The notes under the pieces were generated by a model, which ran no database searches, was not told the DNA's origin, and saw only the letters and a program-made list of their open reading frames with translations. A program made the translations under genes and the position numbers. A stretch of DNA of 64,000 bases from CAVYXK01 sp963708245 (lineage in GTDB: Bacteria; Pseudomonadota; Alphaproteobacteria; Acetobacterales; Acetobacteraceae): NCBI GenBank assembly GCA_963708245.1, contig OY970201.1, forward strand, positions 930,001 to 994,000, in the 5' to 3' direction. Positions 53,877 to 62,810 of the stretch are shown piece by piece (positions within the stretch are counted from its first letter, which is position 1; every line of letters begins with the position of its first letter).

Positions 53877-55720
53877 GTCGCCTCACCGCCGCCATGCTGC
53901 CGGAGGCGACACTCGCCGTCGCGCTGCTCGTCGCGCCATTTCTCATGCCGCATCTTGGCGGATCGTTAGACCTGCTGCAGCGCGTGCTGAACTGGGGACT
54001 GTTGGGGCTCGGGTTCGACTTGCTGTTCGGAGCGACAGGCCTGCTGTCGTTCGGGCAGGCGGCGTTCTATGGCACCGGGGGCTTCGTCACCGCCTATCTG
54101 CTGGTGAACAACTTCCTGGTCAGCGTCTGGCTCGCTCTGCTGGTTGGCACGCTGGCAGCCGGGATGTTCGGGCTCGTCGTCGGCTGGCTCGCCGTCCGGC
54201 GGATCGGCATCTATTTCGCCATGATCACGCTGGCATTCGGCGAAATGTCCTACTTCCTCGAGAATTCGCCGCTGTCGGCCTATACCGGAGGCGAGAACGG
54301 ATTGCCCGGCGTTCCGGTGCCGATGATCGGTGCCCTGCACATCACACCCGGGCTGCCGATGTATTGGCTACTTGCCGGCATCTTCTTCGTGGGCTTCGTG
54401 ATTGCGCGCCGGATCCTGCACTCGCCGTTCGGGATGGTACTACGCGCGATCAAGGAAAACACCTACCGGGTAACGGTAGTCGGTCACTCGGTGCCGGCAT
54501 ACAAACTCGCGGTCTTTGTGATAGCGGCATTGTATGCGGGGCTCGCCGGCGGGCTTCTTGGCGTGTTCCAGAGCTACATGCCGCCCGATGCCTTCTCTCT
54601 CGAGACCTCGGGCCAGCTTGTCGTGCAGACGGTGATCGGCGGGGTCGGTACGCTGATCGGCCCGACCATCGGTGCCGCCATCTGGCTGTGGCTGCGCGAC
54701 AACCTCCAGGTCCTACCCGGCGTTGGTGCGCTGTGGGAGCTGATTCTGGGGCTGATTTTCGTGGCGCTCGTGGTCGCCCTCAAGCGTGGCATCGCCGGCG
54801 AGATTCGATACTTGTTCAGCCGCCACAGGCAGCTCGTCGCGGCTGCGGCAGGTGTGCCGGAGGAGTCGGGAGCGGTGGATCTGCCGCCGACGTCCTTGGT
54901 CCAGTTGCCGATGACGGCACCGCTAGCCTTCGCCCGACCCGGCGCGCCGGCACTGCGTGCAATCGAGGTGTCCAAGCACTATGGCGGCCTGCGCGCGGTC
55001 GATGGCGTCTCGTTCGACGTGCGCACCGGGTCGATCCATGCCGTGATCGGTCCGAACGGCGCCGGCAAGACAACGTTGTTTCGCATGCTGAAGGACGAGA
55101 TCTCGCCAACCAGCGGCGAAGTCCTGCTATTCGGTCGCCGGATAACCGGCCTCGGACCGACGCGCACCGCGCAGCTCGGAATCGGCAAGAGCAATCAGCT
55201 CAACCAGCTCTTTCTCCAGTTGACCGTAAGGGAGAACCTGCGCATCGCCGCACTGGCGCGCCGGCGCGGCCAGTTCCGTCCCGATCTGCTGCGCGCCGCC
55301 GGCTCGATCCCCGTGGTGGAACGACAGATCGCGGCGGTCATGGACACGGTTGGCCTGAGCCAGCGCGCGGAAGTCCCGGTACACGTGCTCCCTTATGGCG
55401 AAAAACGACGGCTGGAGATCGGGATCGCGCTCGCCACCGGCCCCAGCGTGCTGCTGCTGGACGAGCCGCTAGCCGGGATGAGCCCAGCCGAGCGCACCGC
55501 CACCCGCCTGCTGATCCGCCAGATCGCGCAAGGCAACGGCCAATCCCGCACGCTATTGATCGTCGAGCACGACATGGACGCTGTGTTCGAGCTCGCAGAG
55601 CGGATCACCGTGCTCTACGAGGGCAGGTTGCTGGCCGACGGCACCCCCGACCAGATCCAGCGCGACCAAGCGGTACAGGACGCCTATCTCGGGGGGCTGC
55701 ATGAGCACGAGCCTGCTTGA
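53873..55720 (+). CDS. livMG: Fused LivM permease - LivG ATP-binding protein
   Basis: One 615-aa chain carries two subunits. Residues about 1-320 are a LivM-type permease (GLGFDLLFGATGLLSFGQAA; VRRIGIYFAMITLAFGEM; FGMVLRAIKENTYRVTVVGH). A linker of about 40 residues follows, then a LivG ATPase (about 360-610) with Walker A GPNGAGKTTLFRM, signature VLPYGEKRRLEIGIAL and Walker B VLLLDEPLAGMSPAE. The start ATG overlaps the livH stop. The fusion is known in some proteobacteria and here explains the missing separate livG. Coupling to livF is by a 20-base overlap. Confidence 0.92.
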   Translation: MSRLTAAMLPEATLAVALLVAPFLMPHLGGSLDLLQRVLNWGLLGLGFDLLFGATGLLSFGQAAFYGTGGFVTAYLLVNNFLVSVWLALLVGTLAAGMFGLVVGWLAVRRIGIYFAMITLAFGEMSYFLENSPLSAYTGGENGLPGVPVPMIGALHITPGLPMYWLLAGIFFVGFVIARRILHSPFGMVLRAIKENTYRVTVVGHSVPAYKLAVFVIAALYAGLAGGLLGVFQSYMPPDAFSLETSGQLVVQTVIGGVGTLIGPTIGAAIWLWLRDNLQVLPGVGALWELILGLIFVALVVALKRGIAGEIRYLFSRHRQLVAAAAGVPEESGAVDLPPTSLVQLPMTAPLAFARPGAPALRAIEVSKHYGGLRAVDGVSFDVRTGSIHAVIGPNGAGKTTLFRMLKDEISPTSGEVLLFGRRITGLGPTRTAQLGIGKSNQLNQLFLQLTVRENLRIAALARRRGQFRPDLLRAAGSIPVVERQIAAVMDTVGLSQRAEVPVHVLPYGEKRRLEIGIALATGPSVLLLDEPLAGMSPAERTATRLLIRQIAQGNGQSRTLLIVEHDMDAVFELAERITVLYEGRLLADGTPDQIQRDQAVQDAYLGGLHEHEPA

Positions 55721-56405
55721 GGTCGAGCAGATCAACACTTTCTACGGCGACAGCCACATCCTGTTCGACGTTTCGCTAGAGGTCGGCCGCAACGAAGTGG
55801 TGGCGCTGCTGGGACGCAACGGCGCGGGCAAGACAACCACCCTGCGCACCATCATGGGGGTACTGGCCCCACGCAGCGGCACGATCCGGCTCGACGGCAA
55901 GCCGATCCAGGCGCTGCCGCCGTTCGAGATCGCGCGCATGGGAATGCAGCTAGTACCGGAGGAGCGGGCGATCTTTGGCCAGCTCACGGTTGAAGAGAAT
56001 CTACGCCTCGCCGCGCTGACGGCGCCACAGCCCTGGAGCATGGAGCGCGTCTATGACTTCTTCCCGCGCCTGAAGGAGCGGCGACGCTCGGGAGGGCGAC
56101 AACTGTCGGGCGGCGAACAGCAAATGCTGGCGATCGCCCGGGCGCTGATCCGCGACGCGCAGGTGATCCTGCTTGACGAGCCGTTCGAAGGGCTGGCCCC
56201 ACTGATCGTGCGCGACCTCGTGCGCGTCAGCCGTGAGCTGGCTGCTCAGGGACGCACCATTCTGGTGGTCGAGCAGAACGTGGTCGCGGCGCTGAGCTTC
56301 TCGGACCGCGTCTATATCCTCAACAACGGCCACGTGGTCTGGCAAGGCACGCCGGAGAGGCTACGCTCCGAGCCCGAGGTGATGAAGGCGCATCTCGGGG
56401 TGTGA
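55701..56405 (+). CDS. livF: Branched-chain amino acid-type ABC ATP-binding protein (LivF)
   Basis: A 234-aa ABC ATPase with Walker A GRNGAGKTTTLRTI, signature LSGGEQQMLAIARAL, Walker B VILLDEPFEGLAP, and the LivF phrases MGMQLVPEERAIFGQLTVEEN and VVEQNVVAALSFSDRVYIL. It ends the liv operon. Substrate class (amino acids, amides or urea) is set by the divergent binding protein and not resolved. Confidence 0.94.
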   Translation: MSTSLLEVEQINTFYGDSHILFDVSLEVGRNEVVALLGRNGAGKTTTLRTIMGVLAPRSGTIRLDGKPIQALPPFEIARMGMQLVPEERAIFGQLTVEENLRLAALTAPQPWSMERVYDFFPRLKERRRSGGRQLSGGEQQMLAIARALIRDAQVILLDEPFEGLAPLIVRDLVRVSRELAAQGRTILVVEQNVVAALSFSDRVYILNNGHVVWQGTPERLRSEPEVMKAHLGV

Positions 56406-56419
56406 CCAGCGCGAGCCCC

Positions 56420-56435
56420 CTGGCCACGTGGCCAG
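56420..56435. promoter_or_regulatory. 16-bp perfect palindrome after livF
   Basis: CTGGCCACGTGGCCAG lies between the livF stop and the protease-like gene. It could be an operator or a weak terminator hairpin. It shares the CCACGTGG core with the palindrome before the KGG gene. Confidence 0.35.
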
Positions 56436-56490
56436 TTGGACGGAACCGACGCATTCACCACTCTCCCGCCCATACGACGGAGAGAACCAA

Positions 56491-57378
56491 GTGCCCGATA
56501 CCACCCCCCTGACCGCCTTGTCTGACGCGCTGGCGGCGCTAGTCGAGCAAACGGCCGGCGCCATCGTCGGGGTGCATGGCGGTAGTCGGCGCGGAACCAG
56601 CGGGCTCGTCTGGCAGGACGGGGTCGTCGTGACCGCCGAGGAAGCCCTGCGCCGCGACGACGGCCTGCAACTCACGCTATCCGGCGGCGAGACCCTGGCT
56701 GCGACGCTGGCAGGACGCGATCCCAGCACCGACATCGCCGTGCTGCGCGTTGCTGGCACTGCCGGCACGGCGCCGCAGCCGGCACCGGATGCGCGGACAG
56801 GCGAGCTCGCCGTGGCGCTCGGACGGCGCCACGGGGCTACCGTCAGCCGGCTCGGCATCGTCTCGCAGGTAGGCGAGGCATGGCGCAGCATGCGGGGCGG
56901 GCGGATCGACCGGTTCATCCGTCTCGATATCTCGCTCGACGCCTCGCTCGAGGGCGGCGCCGTGCTCGACGCGGCCGGCCGGCTGATCGGCATGCCTGTG
57001 TTCGGGCCTCGCGGCCGCGTGCTGGTAATCCCGGCGGCGACCATCACACGCGTTGTGCCGCAGATACTCGCGGACGGCAGGGTTGGGCGGGGCTACCTTG
57101 GACTTGGCCTGCATCGGGTCGGCGGACGCCGGCACGAGGCGCCAGGCCAGGCCGGCGTCATCGTGGTTTCGATTGACCCGGACGGACCCGGTGCCGCCGC
57201 CGGAGTGTTGCTCGGCGACGTCATCACCTTCTGGAACGGCGAATCGGTCAGCGGCCTGCGCGACATAGTCCTCCAGCTAGGTCCTGAAAGCATCGGCGCC
57301 GCAGTGGAGCTAGGACTTGTTCGCGCGGGCGCCGCAACCAAGCTGACGCTGCATGTCGGCAAGCGTCCTGCCGGGTGA
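56491..57378 (+). CDS. Catalytically degenerate HtrA-like protein (trypsin fold plus PDZ)
   Basis: The 295-aa protein has an S1C protease fold (about 1-195) and a C-terminal PDZ domain (about 205-290: GLGLHRVGGRRHEAPGQAGV, DGPGAAAGVLLGDVI). No signal peptide is visible, so it is probably cytoplasmic. The His motif TNHHV is replaced by VTAEEAL, and the Ser motif GNSGGPL by SLEGGAVL. Only the Asp of STDIAVL remains. It should not cleave peptides and may act as a scaffold or sensor. GTG start after GGAGAG. It overlaps the LuxR gene by 26 bases. Confidence 0.78.
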   Translation: MPDTTPLTALSDALAALVEQTAGAIVGVHGGSRRGTSGLVWQDGVVVTAEEALRRDDGLQLTLSGGETLAATLAGRDPSTDIAVLRVAGTAGTAPQPAPDARTGELAVALGRRHGATVSRLGIVSQVGEAWRSMRGGRIDRFIRLDISLDASLEGGAVLDAAGRLIGMPVFGPRGRVLVIPAATITRVVPQILADGRVGRGYLGLGLHRVGGRRHEAPGQAGVIVVSIDPDGPGAAAGVLLGDVITFWNGESVSGLRDIVLQLGPESIGAAVELGLVRAGAATKLTLHVGKRPAG

Positions 57379-57784
57379 TGCGATCCCGGAACAACAGCCC
57401 GACGCGGCGGCACGCCCGCTGCGGATCGCGCTGCTGATCGCAGACCCGGGGCGGGCGGAGCGTTTGCGCTCAGCCCTGACGCTGCATCTGGGCCTGGAGG
57501 TGCTGACGGATCCGACCGCATCCGCCGATATCGTCGTGGCAGATGCTGAACCGGTCCCGTCTCGCGCGACGAGCGGCGTCGCGATTTGCAAGCTGACTCC
57601 GCGCGAGCACGAAGTGCTGGAGCTTCTCGCGACTGGTGCCTCAAATAAGATGATTGCGCGGCGATTGGGAATTTCCGTTGCGACCTCAAAGTTCCACGTT
57701 GCTGCGCTGTTCGGCAAGCTGGGGGCACGTGGACGCTCGGACGCCGTCGCGATCGGCGTGCGGCAAGGCTTGCTGATGTTGTAG
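57353..57784 (+). CDS. LuxR-type HTH regulator with degenerate receiver-like N-terminus
   Basis: Residues about 78-140 form a GerE/LuxR helix-turn-helix (LTPREHEVLELLATGASNKM; LGISVATSKFHVAALFGKLG). The N-terminal about 70 residues (RIALLIADPGRAERLRSALT, ADIVVADAE) resemble a shrunken receiver lacking the full phosphorylation site. It is co-translated with the protease-dead HtrA-like protein, so the two probably work in one signalling unit. Confidence 0.82.
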   Translation: MSASVLPGDAIPEQQPDAAARPLRIALLIADPGRAERLRSALTLHLGLEVLTDPTASADIVVADAEPVPSRATSGVAICKLTPREHEVLELLATGASNKMIARRLGISVATSKFHVAALFGKLGARGRSDAVAIGVRQGLLML

Positions 57785-58188
57785 CCATGGTTGGACCTAG
57801 CCCGGCCCGGCCGGTGCTGTGGCCGTTCCGGACGACTACGGTGCGTGCGTGGCGCTGCCGGTCTATTCGCCTGCACTTCTCGCCTGGTGGGCATTCCTTA
57901 TGCTTGCCTAACGAGGGCAACATAGTCGGTTTGTTGTCAACCTTGCCCACAACCCAGAGTTTGTGGTCGTGCTTTGTTTGCACGAAATGGTTACGGCCTG
58001 GGAGGGAAGAAACACATCCATCGAAACTCGTAGCTTAAAATGGGGTTGGAATGATATTAACTCCTCAGAACCTGACGGAGGGAAAATTCGATGAGTTGGC
58101 AGTTCCAGCCGCCATCGAACGAAGGGGGAATGCAGTACCGGGGATCAAGCTTGGCCGCGAACCTGCGATCGCCTCGCTCCGGAAGTGT
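57785..58188. other. Gap with lower GC, nothing recognised
   Basis: No gene, promoter or clear repeat is supportable. An 83-codon frame at 57787-58038 looks like chance. The composition change suggests the edge of inserted DNA. Confidence 0.35.
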
Positions 58189-58341
58189 ATGGTGAGCGCG
58201 TCGCTCGATGTCGCGATCATTGGGGCCGGACCCTGCGGCCTTTCCATCGCTGCCCATCTCGACGCGAAGGGCGTCGATCACCGGATATTCGGCGAGCCGA
58301 TGCAGATGTGGGAGCGGCACATGCCGCCTGGAAAATCCTTC
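58189..58341 (+). pseudogene. N-terminal fragment of an FAD-dependent oxidoreductase
   Basis: From an ATG after GGAAG the frame gives LDVAIIGAGPCGLSIAAHLD, an FAD-binding GxGxxG Rossmann start, then FGEPMQMWERHMPPG as in FAD/NAD(P)-binding monooxygenase-like enzymes. Homology stops there and the DNA passes into ATP-grasp sequence in another frame. Confidence 0.65.
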
Positions 58342-58830
58342 CGCACGCCTCGTTGCGAACGCCGATGTGCTGGAAGAGGAAATGTCGGCACGCCGGCTCG
58401 CTCACCCCGCAGCCATAAAGGCGCGGAGCCTGAGTGGAAGCTAAGGGCTTATCGAGTTGACCGGTGACGACACCCGCGAGCAAATGAGACGTATCAATTA
58501 TCGGCCGATCCTCGTGCAGCAGTTTATTCGCGGCCGTGATATCGGTGCCAGCATCTATTGCAAGTCTGGAAGAATCACCGCGTTCATCGCGCACGAATAC
58601 CGGAAGCGAGTGTATTCAACCTTTTGGAGCGAAGCAATATTCCACGACATCGAACGTATAGCGGCATATATCGGCGGGGATGGAGTTTATAACTTTGATA
58701 TGCTCACCTCGCCGCGTTCATGGTTCAGGCTCACGCGGAAGGATTGGGCGGCAGCTCGCTACGCGTTTTCGGATCCCATCCCCCCTCTCCTCCATCATCT
58801 ACGCCGGCCGACCAGAACATCAGCACTATG
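58342..58830 (+). pseudogene. ATP-grasp ligase fragment with internal stop
   Basis: One frame reads NADVLEEEMSARRLAHPAAI and KARSLSGS, then TAA at 58442-58444, then GLIELTGDDTREQMRRINYR, PILVQQFIRGRDIGASIYC and GDGVYNFDMLTS, the usual order of an ATP-grasp domain. The N-terminal part and the metal-binding C-terminus are missing. With the FAD fragment before it and a methyltransferase after it, it looks like a decayed small-molecule cassette. Confidence 0.65.
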
Positions 58831-58856
58831 AGCACAGGCACAGCCAGGAGGCAAAC

Positions 58857-59648
58857 ATGCGCGTGATAACCGGTCTTCGGCAGGCCCTACACAATCCGGT
58901 GGATGCCTACTACAAGGTGATTACGCGATGGCACGAACGGAATGAGCGCGATACGCCACCCGGGAGATATACGATCGACCAAGATTGGCGTCAGCGGCTT
59001 GATGTCTCCGATGACGATCGCGAACAGACCGAGAGGCTGTGCCGCTCTATAGAGGCCACGCTAACTGCGAAAGGCATTCGCCCGGGTCCCGAAAGCTATC
59101 TCTGGTGGAACGATGGCGATCCGGCCTTCATTCAGGCGATTTGGTGTCTGATCCGACGCTTGCACGCGACCAAGGTCGTCGAGACCGGCGTGGCCCACGG
59201 GGTCACCAGTCGCATTATTCTGGAGGCGCTGAACGGTCAGGGTCATCTGTGGAGCATTGACTTGCCGCCGTCGTGGGCGCCCGAATTGCACCATGAAGTC
59301 GGCGCCGCGGTCGGCAGGCGGCCGTCGGACCAATGGTTGTTCATTTTTGGCGCAAGTCGACGCCGCCTGCCCAAGCTGCTGGATGCCATCTCGCCGATAG
59401 ATGTTTTCGTGCATGATAGTCACCATAGCAAATATAATATGCTGTTTGAGATGGCCTGTGCATGGCCTGCCCTGCGACCGGGCGGCGCATTGGTGGTTGA
59501 CGACATCGATCTCAACTGCGCATTCGAGGAGTTCTGCCAGACCGTCTCCGCCGAGAAGTTGATCGGGGAGGCCGAGCCAATTCGCCCCGATACTCGCCGG
59601 TTCAACGACAAAGGGCTATTCGGAATCCTGCTCAAACCCGAGCGGTGA
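58857..59648 (+). CDS. Class I SAM-dependent methyltransferase (Methyltransf_24 type)
   Basis: The 263-aa protein starts 4 bases after AGGAGGC. The SAM-binding region is KVVETGVAHGVTSRIILEAL (motif I, with VETGVAHG) and LWSIDLPPSW (motif II). IDVFVHDSHHSKYNMLFEMA and LRPGGALVVDDIDLN complete the fold as in cephalosporin-hydroxylase/Methyltransf_24 proteins. The DSHHS pattern with nearby Asp may bind metal. Target unknown; it is adjacent to ATP-grasp and FAD-enzyme remnants. Confidence 0.82.
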   Translation: MRVITGLRQALHNPVDAYYKVITRWHERNERDTPPGRYTIDQDWRQRLDVSDDDREQTERLCRSIEATLTAKGIRPGPESYLWWNDGDPAFIQAIWCLIRRLHATKVVETGVAHGVTSRIILEALNGQGHLWSIDLPPSWAPELHHEVGAAVGRRPSDQWLFIFGASRRRLPKLLDAISPIDVFVHDSHHSKYNMLFEMACAWPALRPGGALVVDDIDLNCAFEEFCQTVSAEKLIGEAEPIRPDTRRFNDKGLFGILLKPER

Positions 59649-59720
59649 CAGCGACGATCCAGCCGCTGAGACAAGATCCCAGCCCTTGCGTCGGACCCGG
59701 GACGAACGGATCATGCACGC

Positions 59721-60425
59721 ATGACTTGGTCGATCCTAGTGCGGGACCCCGACACGCTCGCCCTGGGCGCAGCGGTCGCCTCTCGCTTCTTTGCCACCGG
59801 CGCAATCTGCCTGCACGTCGAGGGCGGAGTCGCCGCCTTATCCACCCAGGCGTTGGTCAACCCGATGTATCCGGTCCATGCGATGCCACGGCTGCGCGCG
59901 GGCGAAGCACCGCAGGCGGTGCTGGACGCCCTGATCGGCGCGGATGCAGGGGCCGACCAGCGCCAATTGCACATCCTGGATGCAGCGGGCCGCACCGCCC
60001 AGCACACTGGATCCGATTGCATCTCCTGGGCGGGCAACGTGCGTGGCACGGACATCTCCGTCGCCGGAAATATGCTGGCGGGACCCGCGGTCGTGCAGCG
60101 CACGATGGAGGCATTCGCGGCGGCAAGCGGCACCTTGGCGGAACGGCTGCTCGCCGCAATGGAGGCGGGCGAAGCGGCCGGCGGGGACAAGCGTGGCAAG
60201 CAATCGGCGGCCCTGAAAATCTGCACGCGCGATCCGTTCCCGGACCTCGACATCCGCGCTGACGATCATCCGGATCCCCTGGCCGAGCTGCGCCGGCTCT
60301 ACCGTGTCAGCCGGGAGCGCTTCACCGTATTCCGCCGCTTCCTTGCGGGAACCGATAGTCCCTGTGGCGTGTTTGACCGCACGGTCATCGATGCGGCGAT
60401 CGCCCGCGAGCGAGGCGAACCGTAG
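59721..60425 (+). CDS. DUF1028-family protein (Ntn-hydrolase-like)
   Basis: A 234-aa DUF1028 protein opening MTWSILVRDPDTLALGAAVA, with GGVAALSTQALVNPMY and GTDISVAGNMLAGPAVVQRT in the conserved order. The fold is predicted to be Ntn-hydrolase. Members often sit beside peptide ABC transporters, as here: a peptide-type binding protein gene follows after one base. The activity is not known. Confidence 0.87.
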   Translation: MTWSILVRDPDTLALGAAVASRFFATGAICLHVEGGVAALSTQALVNPMYPVHAMPRLRAGEAPQAVLDALIGADAGADQRQLHILDAAGRTAQHTGSDCISWAGNVRGTDISVAGNMLAGPAVVQRTMEAFAAASGTLAERLLAAMEAGEAAGGDKRGKQSAALKICTRDPFPDLDIRADDHPDPLAELRRLYRVSRERFTVFRRFLAGTDSPCGVFDRTVIDAAIARERGEP

Positions 60426-60426
60426 C

Positions 60427-61950
60427 ATGATGCGTTATCTCTTCGTCGCCATTATCTGCGCTGTGTGGCTCGCGGCACCCTCGCCGCCGGTAGCCCGTGC
60501 ACAGGAGAGCACGCTGCATATCGGGCTGCGGGAGGATCCGGACCTGCTCGATCCGATCCTCGGCTCCAGCTATGTCGGGCGGATCGTCTTCGCCGGATTG
60601 TGCGACAAGCTGTTCGACATCACCCCGGACCTGAAGATCGTGCCGCAGCTCGCCAGCGGTTACGAATACAAGGACCCGACCCACCTGATCATCCGGCTGC
60701 GCCCGGGCGTGCAGTTCCAGGATGGCGAGCCGATCGACGCCGACGCGGTCAAGTTCACCCTGACGCGCGCATTGACGGTAAAGGGAAGCATGCGCCGCGG
60801 CGAGATCAACTCGATCACCTCGATCGAGGTGATCGATCCGCTCACGGTCGAGCTGACACTGAAGGCGCCCAACTCACCCCTGCTGTCGCAATTGACCGAT
60901 CGCTCCGGCATGGTGCTGCCGCCGAAGGTGGTAGAGCAGGAAGGCGACAAGTTCGGCCTTCACCCGGTCTGCTCCGGCCCGTTCTCGTTCGTCGAACGCG
61001 TGCCGCAGGACCGTATCGTGCTGCAGCGCTTTCCCGGCTATTGGAACGCCGGCGCGATCCATTTCGATCGCGTCGTCTATCTGCCCAGCCCGAACGCCGC
61101 GGTGCGCCTTGCCAATTTTCAAGCCGGTGCGCTCGATCTCGTCGAGCAGATCTTGCCCACCGACGTCGCGGCTGTGCAGCGCGATCCGAAGCTGAAGCTC
61201 GCGATCCAGGACTCGCTGATGTACGAGGGCATCACCTTCAACACCGGCAACGGCCCTGCATCGAACACGACGATCGGCCAAAGCGCATTGGTGCGGCGCG
61301 CCTTCGAACTGGCGATCGATCGGACGGCGCTGATCCAGGTCGTCTATAATGGTATGTACACGCCCACCGCCCAGGCCAATCCGCCAAGCTCGCCTTATTA
61401 CGACGAAACGATCCAGCCGCCGGCGCGCGATGTGGCGAACGCCGAGGCGTTGCTGAAGCAGGCCGGCGTCAGCCTGCCGGTGCCGGTGACGATCACGATC
61501 CCGAACAACCCCGACCTGCAGCAGGCTGGCCAGGTGATTCAGGCGATGGCGAAGGAGGCGGGGTTCGACGTGAAGCTTCTGGCGATGGAGTTCGCCTCGT
61601 CACTGCAGGCGGGCTACGCTGGCCGGTTCCAGGCGTACATGATCGGCTGGTCCGGCCGCTCCGACCCTGACGGTAATATGTGGCAGTTCCTGCACACCAG
61701 CGGGACGTTCAACTATGGCCACTATTCCAATCCTGAAGTCGACGCGTGGCTGGACCAAGCACGCCAGCACGATGACCTGGCCACACGGCGCGAGCTCTAT
61801 GCCCGGGTCTGGCAGCAGGAGCGCGCGGACCTTCCGTTACTTTATCTCTGGAACCCGAAGAATATTGTCGGGATGAAGCGGACACTCGAGGGCTTCCAAC
61901 AGGTTCCGGACGGCCTGATCCGCCTCCAGGGACTGCAGTTCGCGCGGTGA
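60427..61950 (+). CDS. Peptide-type ABC substrate-binding protein (SBP_bac_5)
   Basis: The 507-aa protein has a signal peptide (MMRYLFVAIICAVWLAAPSP, cleavage near ARA) and cluster C phrases LHIGLREDPDLLDPILGSS, YKDPTHLIIRLRPGVQFQDG and HFDRVVYLPSPNAAVRLANF. It starts one base after the DUF1028 stop, so the two form an operon. No permease is adjacent, so it may serve a distant transporter. Ligand unknown. Confidence 0.9.
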   Translation: MMRYLFVAIICAVWLAAPSPPVARAQESTLHIGLREDPDLLDPILGSSYVGRIVFAGLCDKLFDITPDLKIVPQLASGYEYKDPTHLIIRLRPGVQFQDGEPIDADAVKFTLTRALTVKGSMRRGEINSITSIEVIDPLTVELTLKAPNSPLLSQLTDRSGMVLPPKVVEQEGDKFGLHPVCSGPFSFVERVPQDRIVLQRFPGYWNAGAIHFDRVVYLPSPNAAVRLANFQAGALDLVEQILPTDVAAVQRDPKLKLAIQDSLMYEGITFNTGNGPASNTTIGQSALVRRAFELAIDRTALIQVVYNGMYTPTAQANPPSSPYYDETIQPPARDVANAEALLKQAGVSLPVPVTITIPNNPDLQQAGQVIQAMAKEAGFDVKLLAMEFASSLQAGYAGRFQAYMIGWSGRSDPDGNMWQFLHTSGTFNYGHYSNPEVDAWLDQARQHDDLATRRELYARVWQQERADLPLLYLWNPKNIVGMKRTLEGFQQVPDGLIRLQGLQFAR

Positions 61951-61984
61951 TCCGCCCTGGATCGGATGTTCTGCTGGACTGCGG

Positions 61985-62656
61985 CTATCCGTCCGCCGGG
62001 GCGCTGCGCCGCTCGCTCAGTTGCTGCTCCAGGAGCTCCACCGCGTGAAACAGCCGTCCGGCGGCGAGCTGCATGAAGTAGAAGCCGAAGTCGGGATTCT
62101 GGAAGAACAGCTCGCGCACTTGGTCGTAGCGGATCGCCAGCACCTCGCCCGCCTCGATGCATTCCAGTGTTTGCGTGCGCTGGCCCCCCGGGGCCAGCAG
62201 GCCGAGCTCTCCCACGAACTCGCCCGGTACGCGGTGAATGTTGATCTCCGGCAGGCGGAATCGCCCGGAGACGATATAGTACATTGTGTCGGCAACATCG
62301 CCCTTCCGGAACAGGATTTCGCCGCCGCGGCAGCGCCGATGCGTCATATACGGCTTCAGCCAGTCCATCGTCTGGTTGCCCTGAGCCGCGCTGCGCACCC
62401 GCCGAACCAGCTTCATCATTTGCACCATCCGCAGCAAATTCAACGGCAGCAATGTCGAATGCAGGAATAGCGTCGGATACTGGGCGTCGTAGAACGCGTA
62501 CGCAATGAAACACAAATTGCTGGCCGCGCTCAGGGCACGCAGCGGGATCATCGTCCGCACCACGAACGACGCAATGACGAAGAGCGCGCCGAGATATCCG
62601 GGCACCTGCCGCCAGGACCAAGCGGCCAAATAGTGATAGATCAAGTGCCAGTACAT
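61985..62656 (-). CDS. Three-TM cyclic-nucleotide-binding protein, Popeye-like layout
   Basis: A 223-aa protein. Three hydrophobic segments (about 18-40, 42-58, 62-80) are followed by a cyclic-nucleotide-binding domain (about 100-200). The domain has GGEILFRKGDVADTMYYIVS, the binding-cassette FVGELGLLAPGGQRTQT (Glu and Arg/Gln region) and a C-terminal helix. TM3-CNBD order resembles eukaryotic Popeye-domain proteins and their bacterial relatives. It probably senses cNMP at the membrane. It is convergent with the binding-protein gene. Confidence 0.82.
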   Translation of the reverse strand: MYWHLIYHYLAAWSWRQVPGYLGALFVIASFVVRTMIPLRALSAASNLCFIAYAFYDAQYPTLFLHSTLLPLNLLRMVQMMKLVRRVRSAAQGNQTMDWLKPYMTHRRCRGGEILFRKGDVADTMYYIVSGRFRLPEINIHRVPGEFVGELGLLAPGGQRTQTLECIEAGEVLAIRYDQVRELFFQNPDFGFYFMQLAAGRLFHAVELLEQQLSERRSAPADG

Positions 62657-62810
62657 CTGCGCCCCCCTGCGCCGGCTCGGGCGACCACGCGCGGCCGGCG
62701 TGCCACTGTTTGCATTCTATGAGTTGGCAGCTTATTATTCGACCCTAATCAATTCCCGGCCGCGACGGGACCCTCCGTCGGGAGCCCGTCGCACCGGCCT
62801 CTGGGATAGC
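62657..62810 (+). promoter_or_regulatory. Upstream region of htrA-like gene with hairpin
   Basis: An inverted repeat GCGACGGG (62762-62769) / CCCGTCGC (62785-62792) lies about 20 bases before the protease ATG and may form a 5'-UTR hairpin. No confident -35/-10 was picked. Confidence 0.35.
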
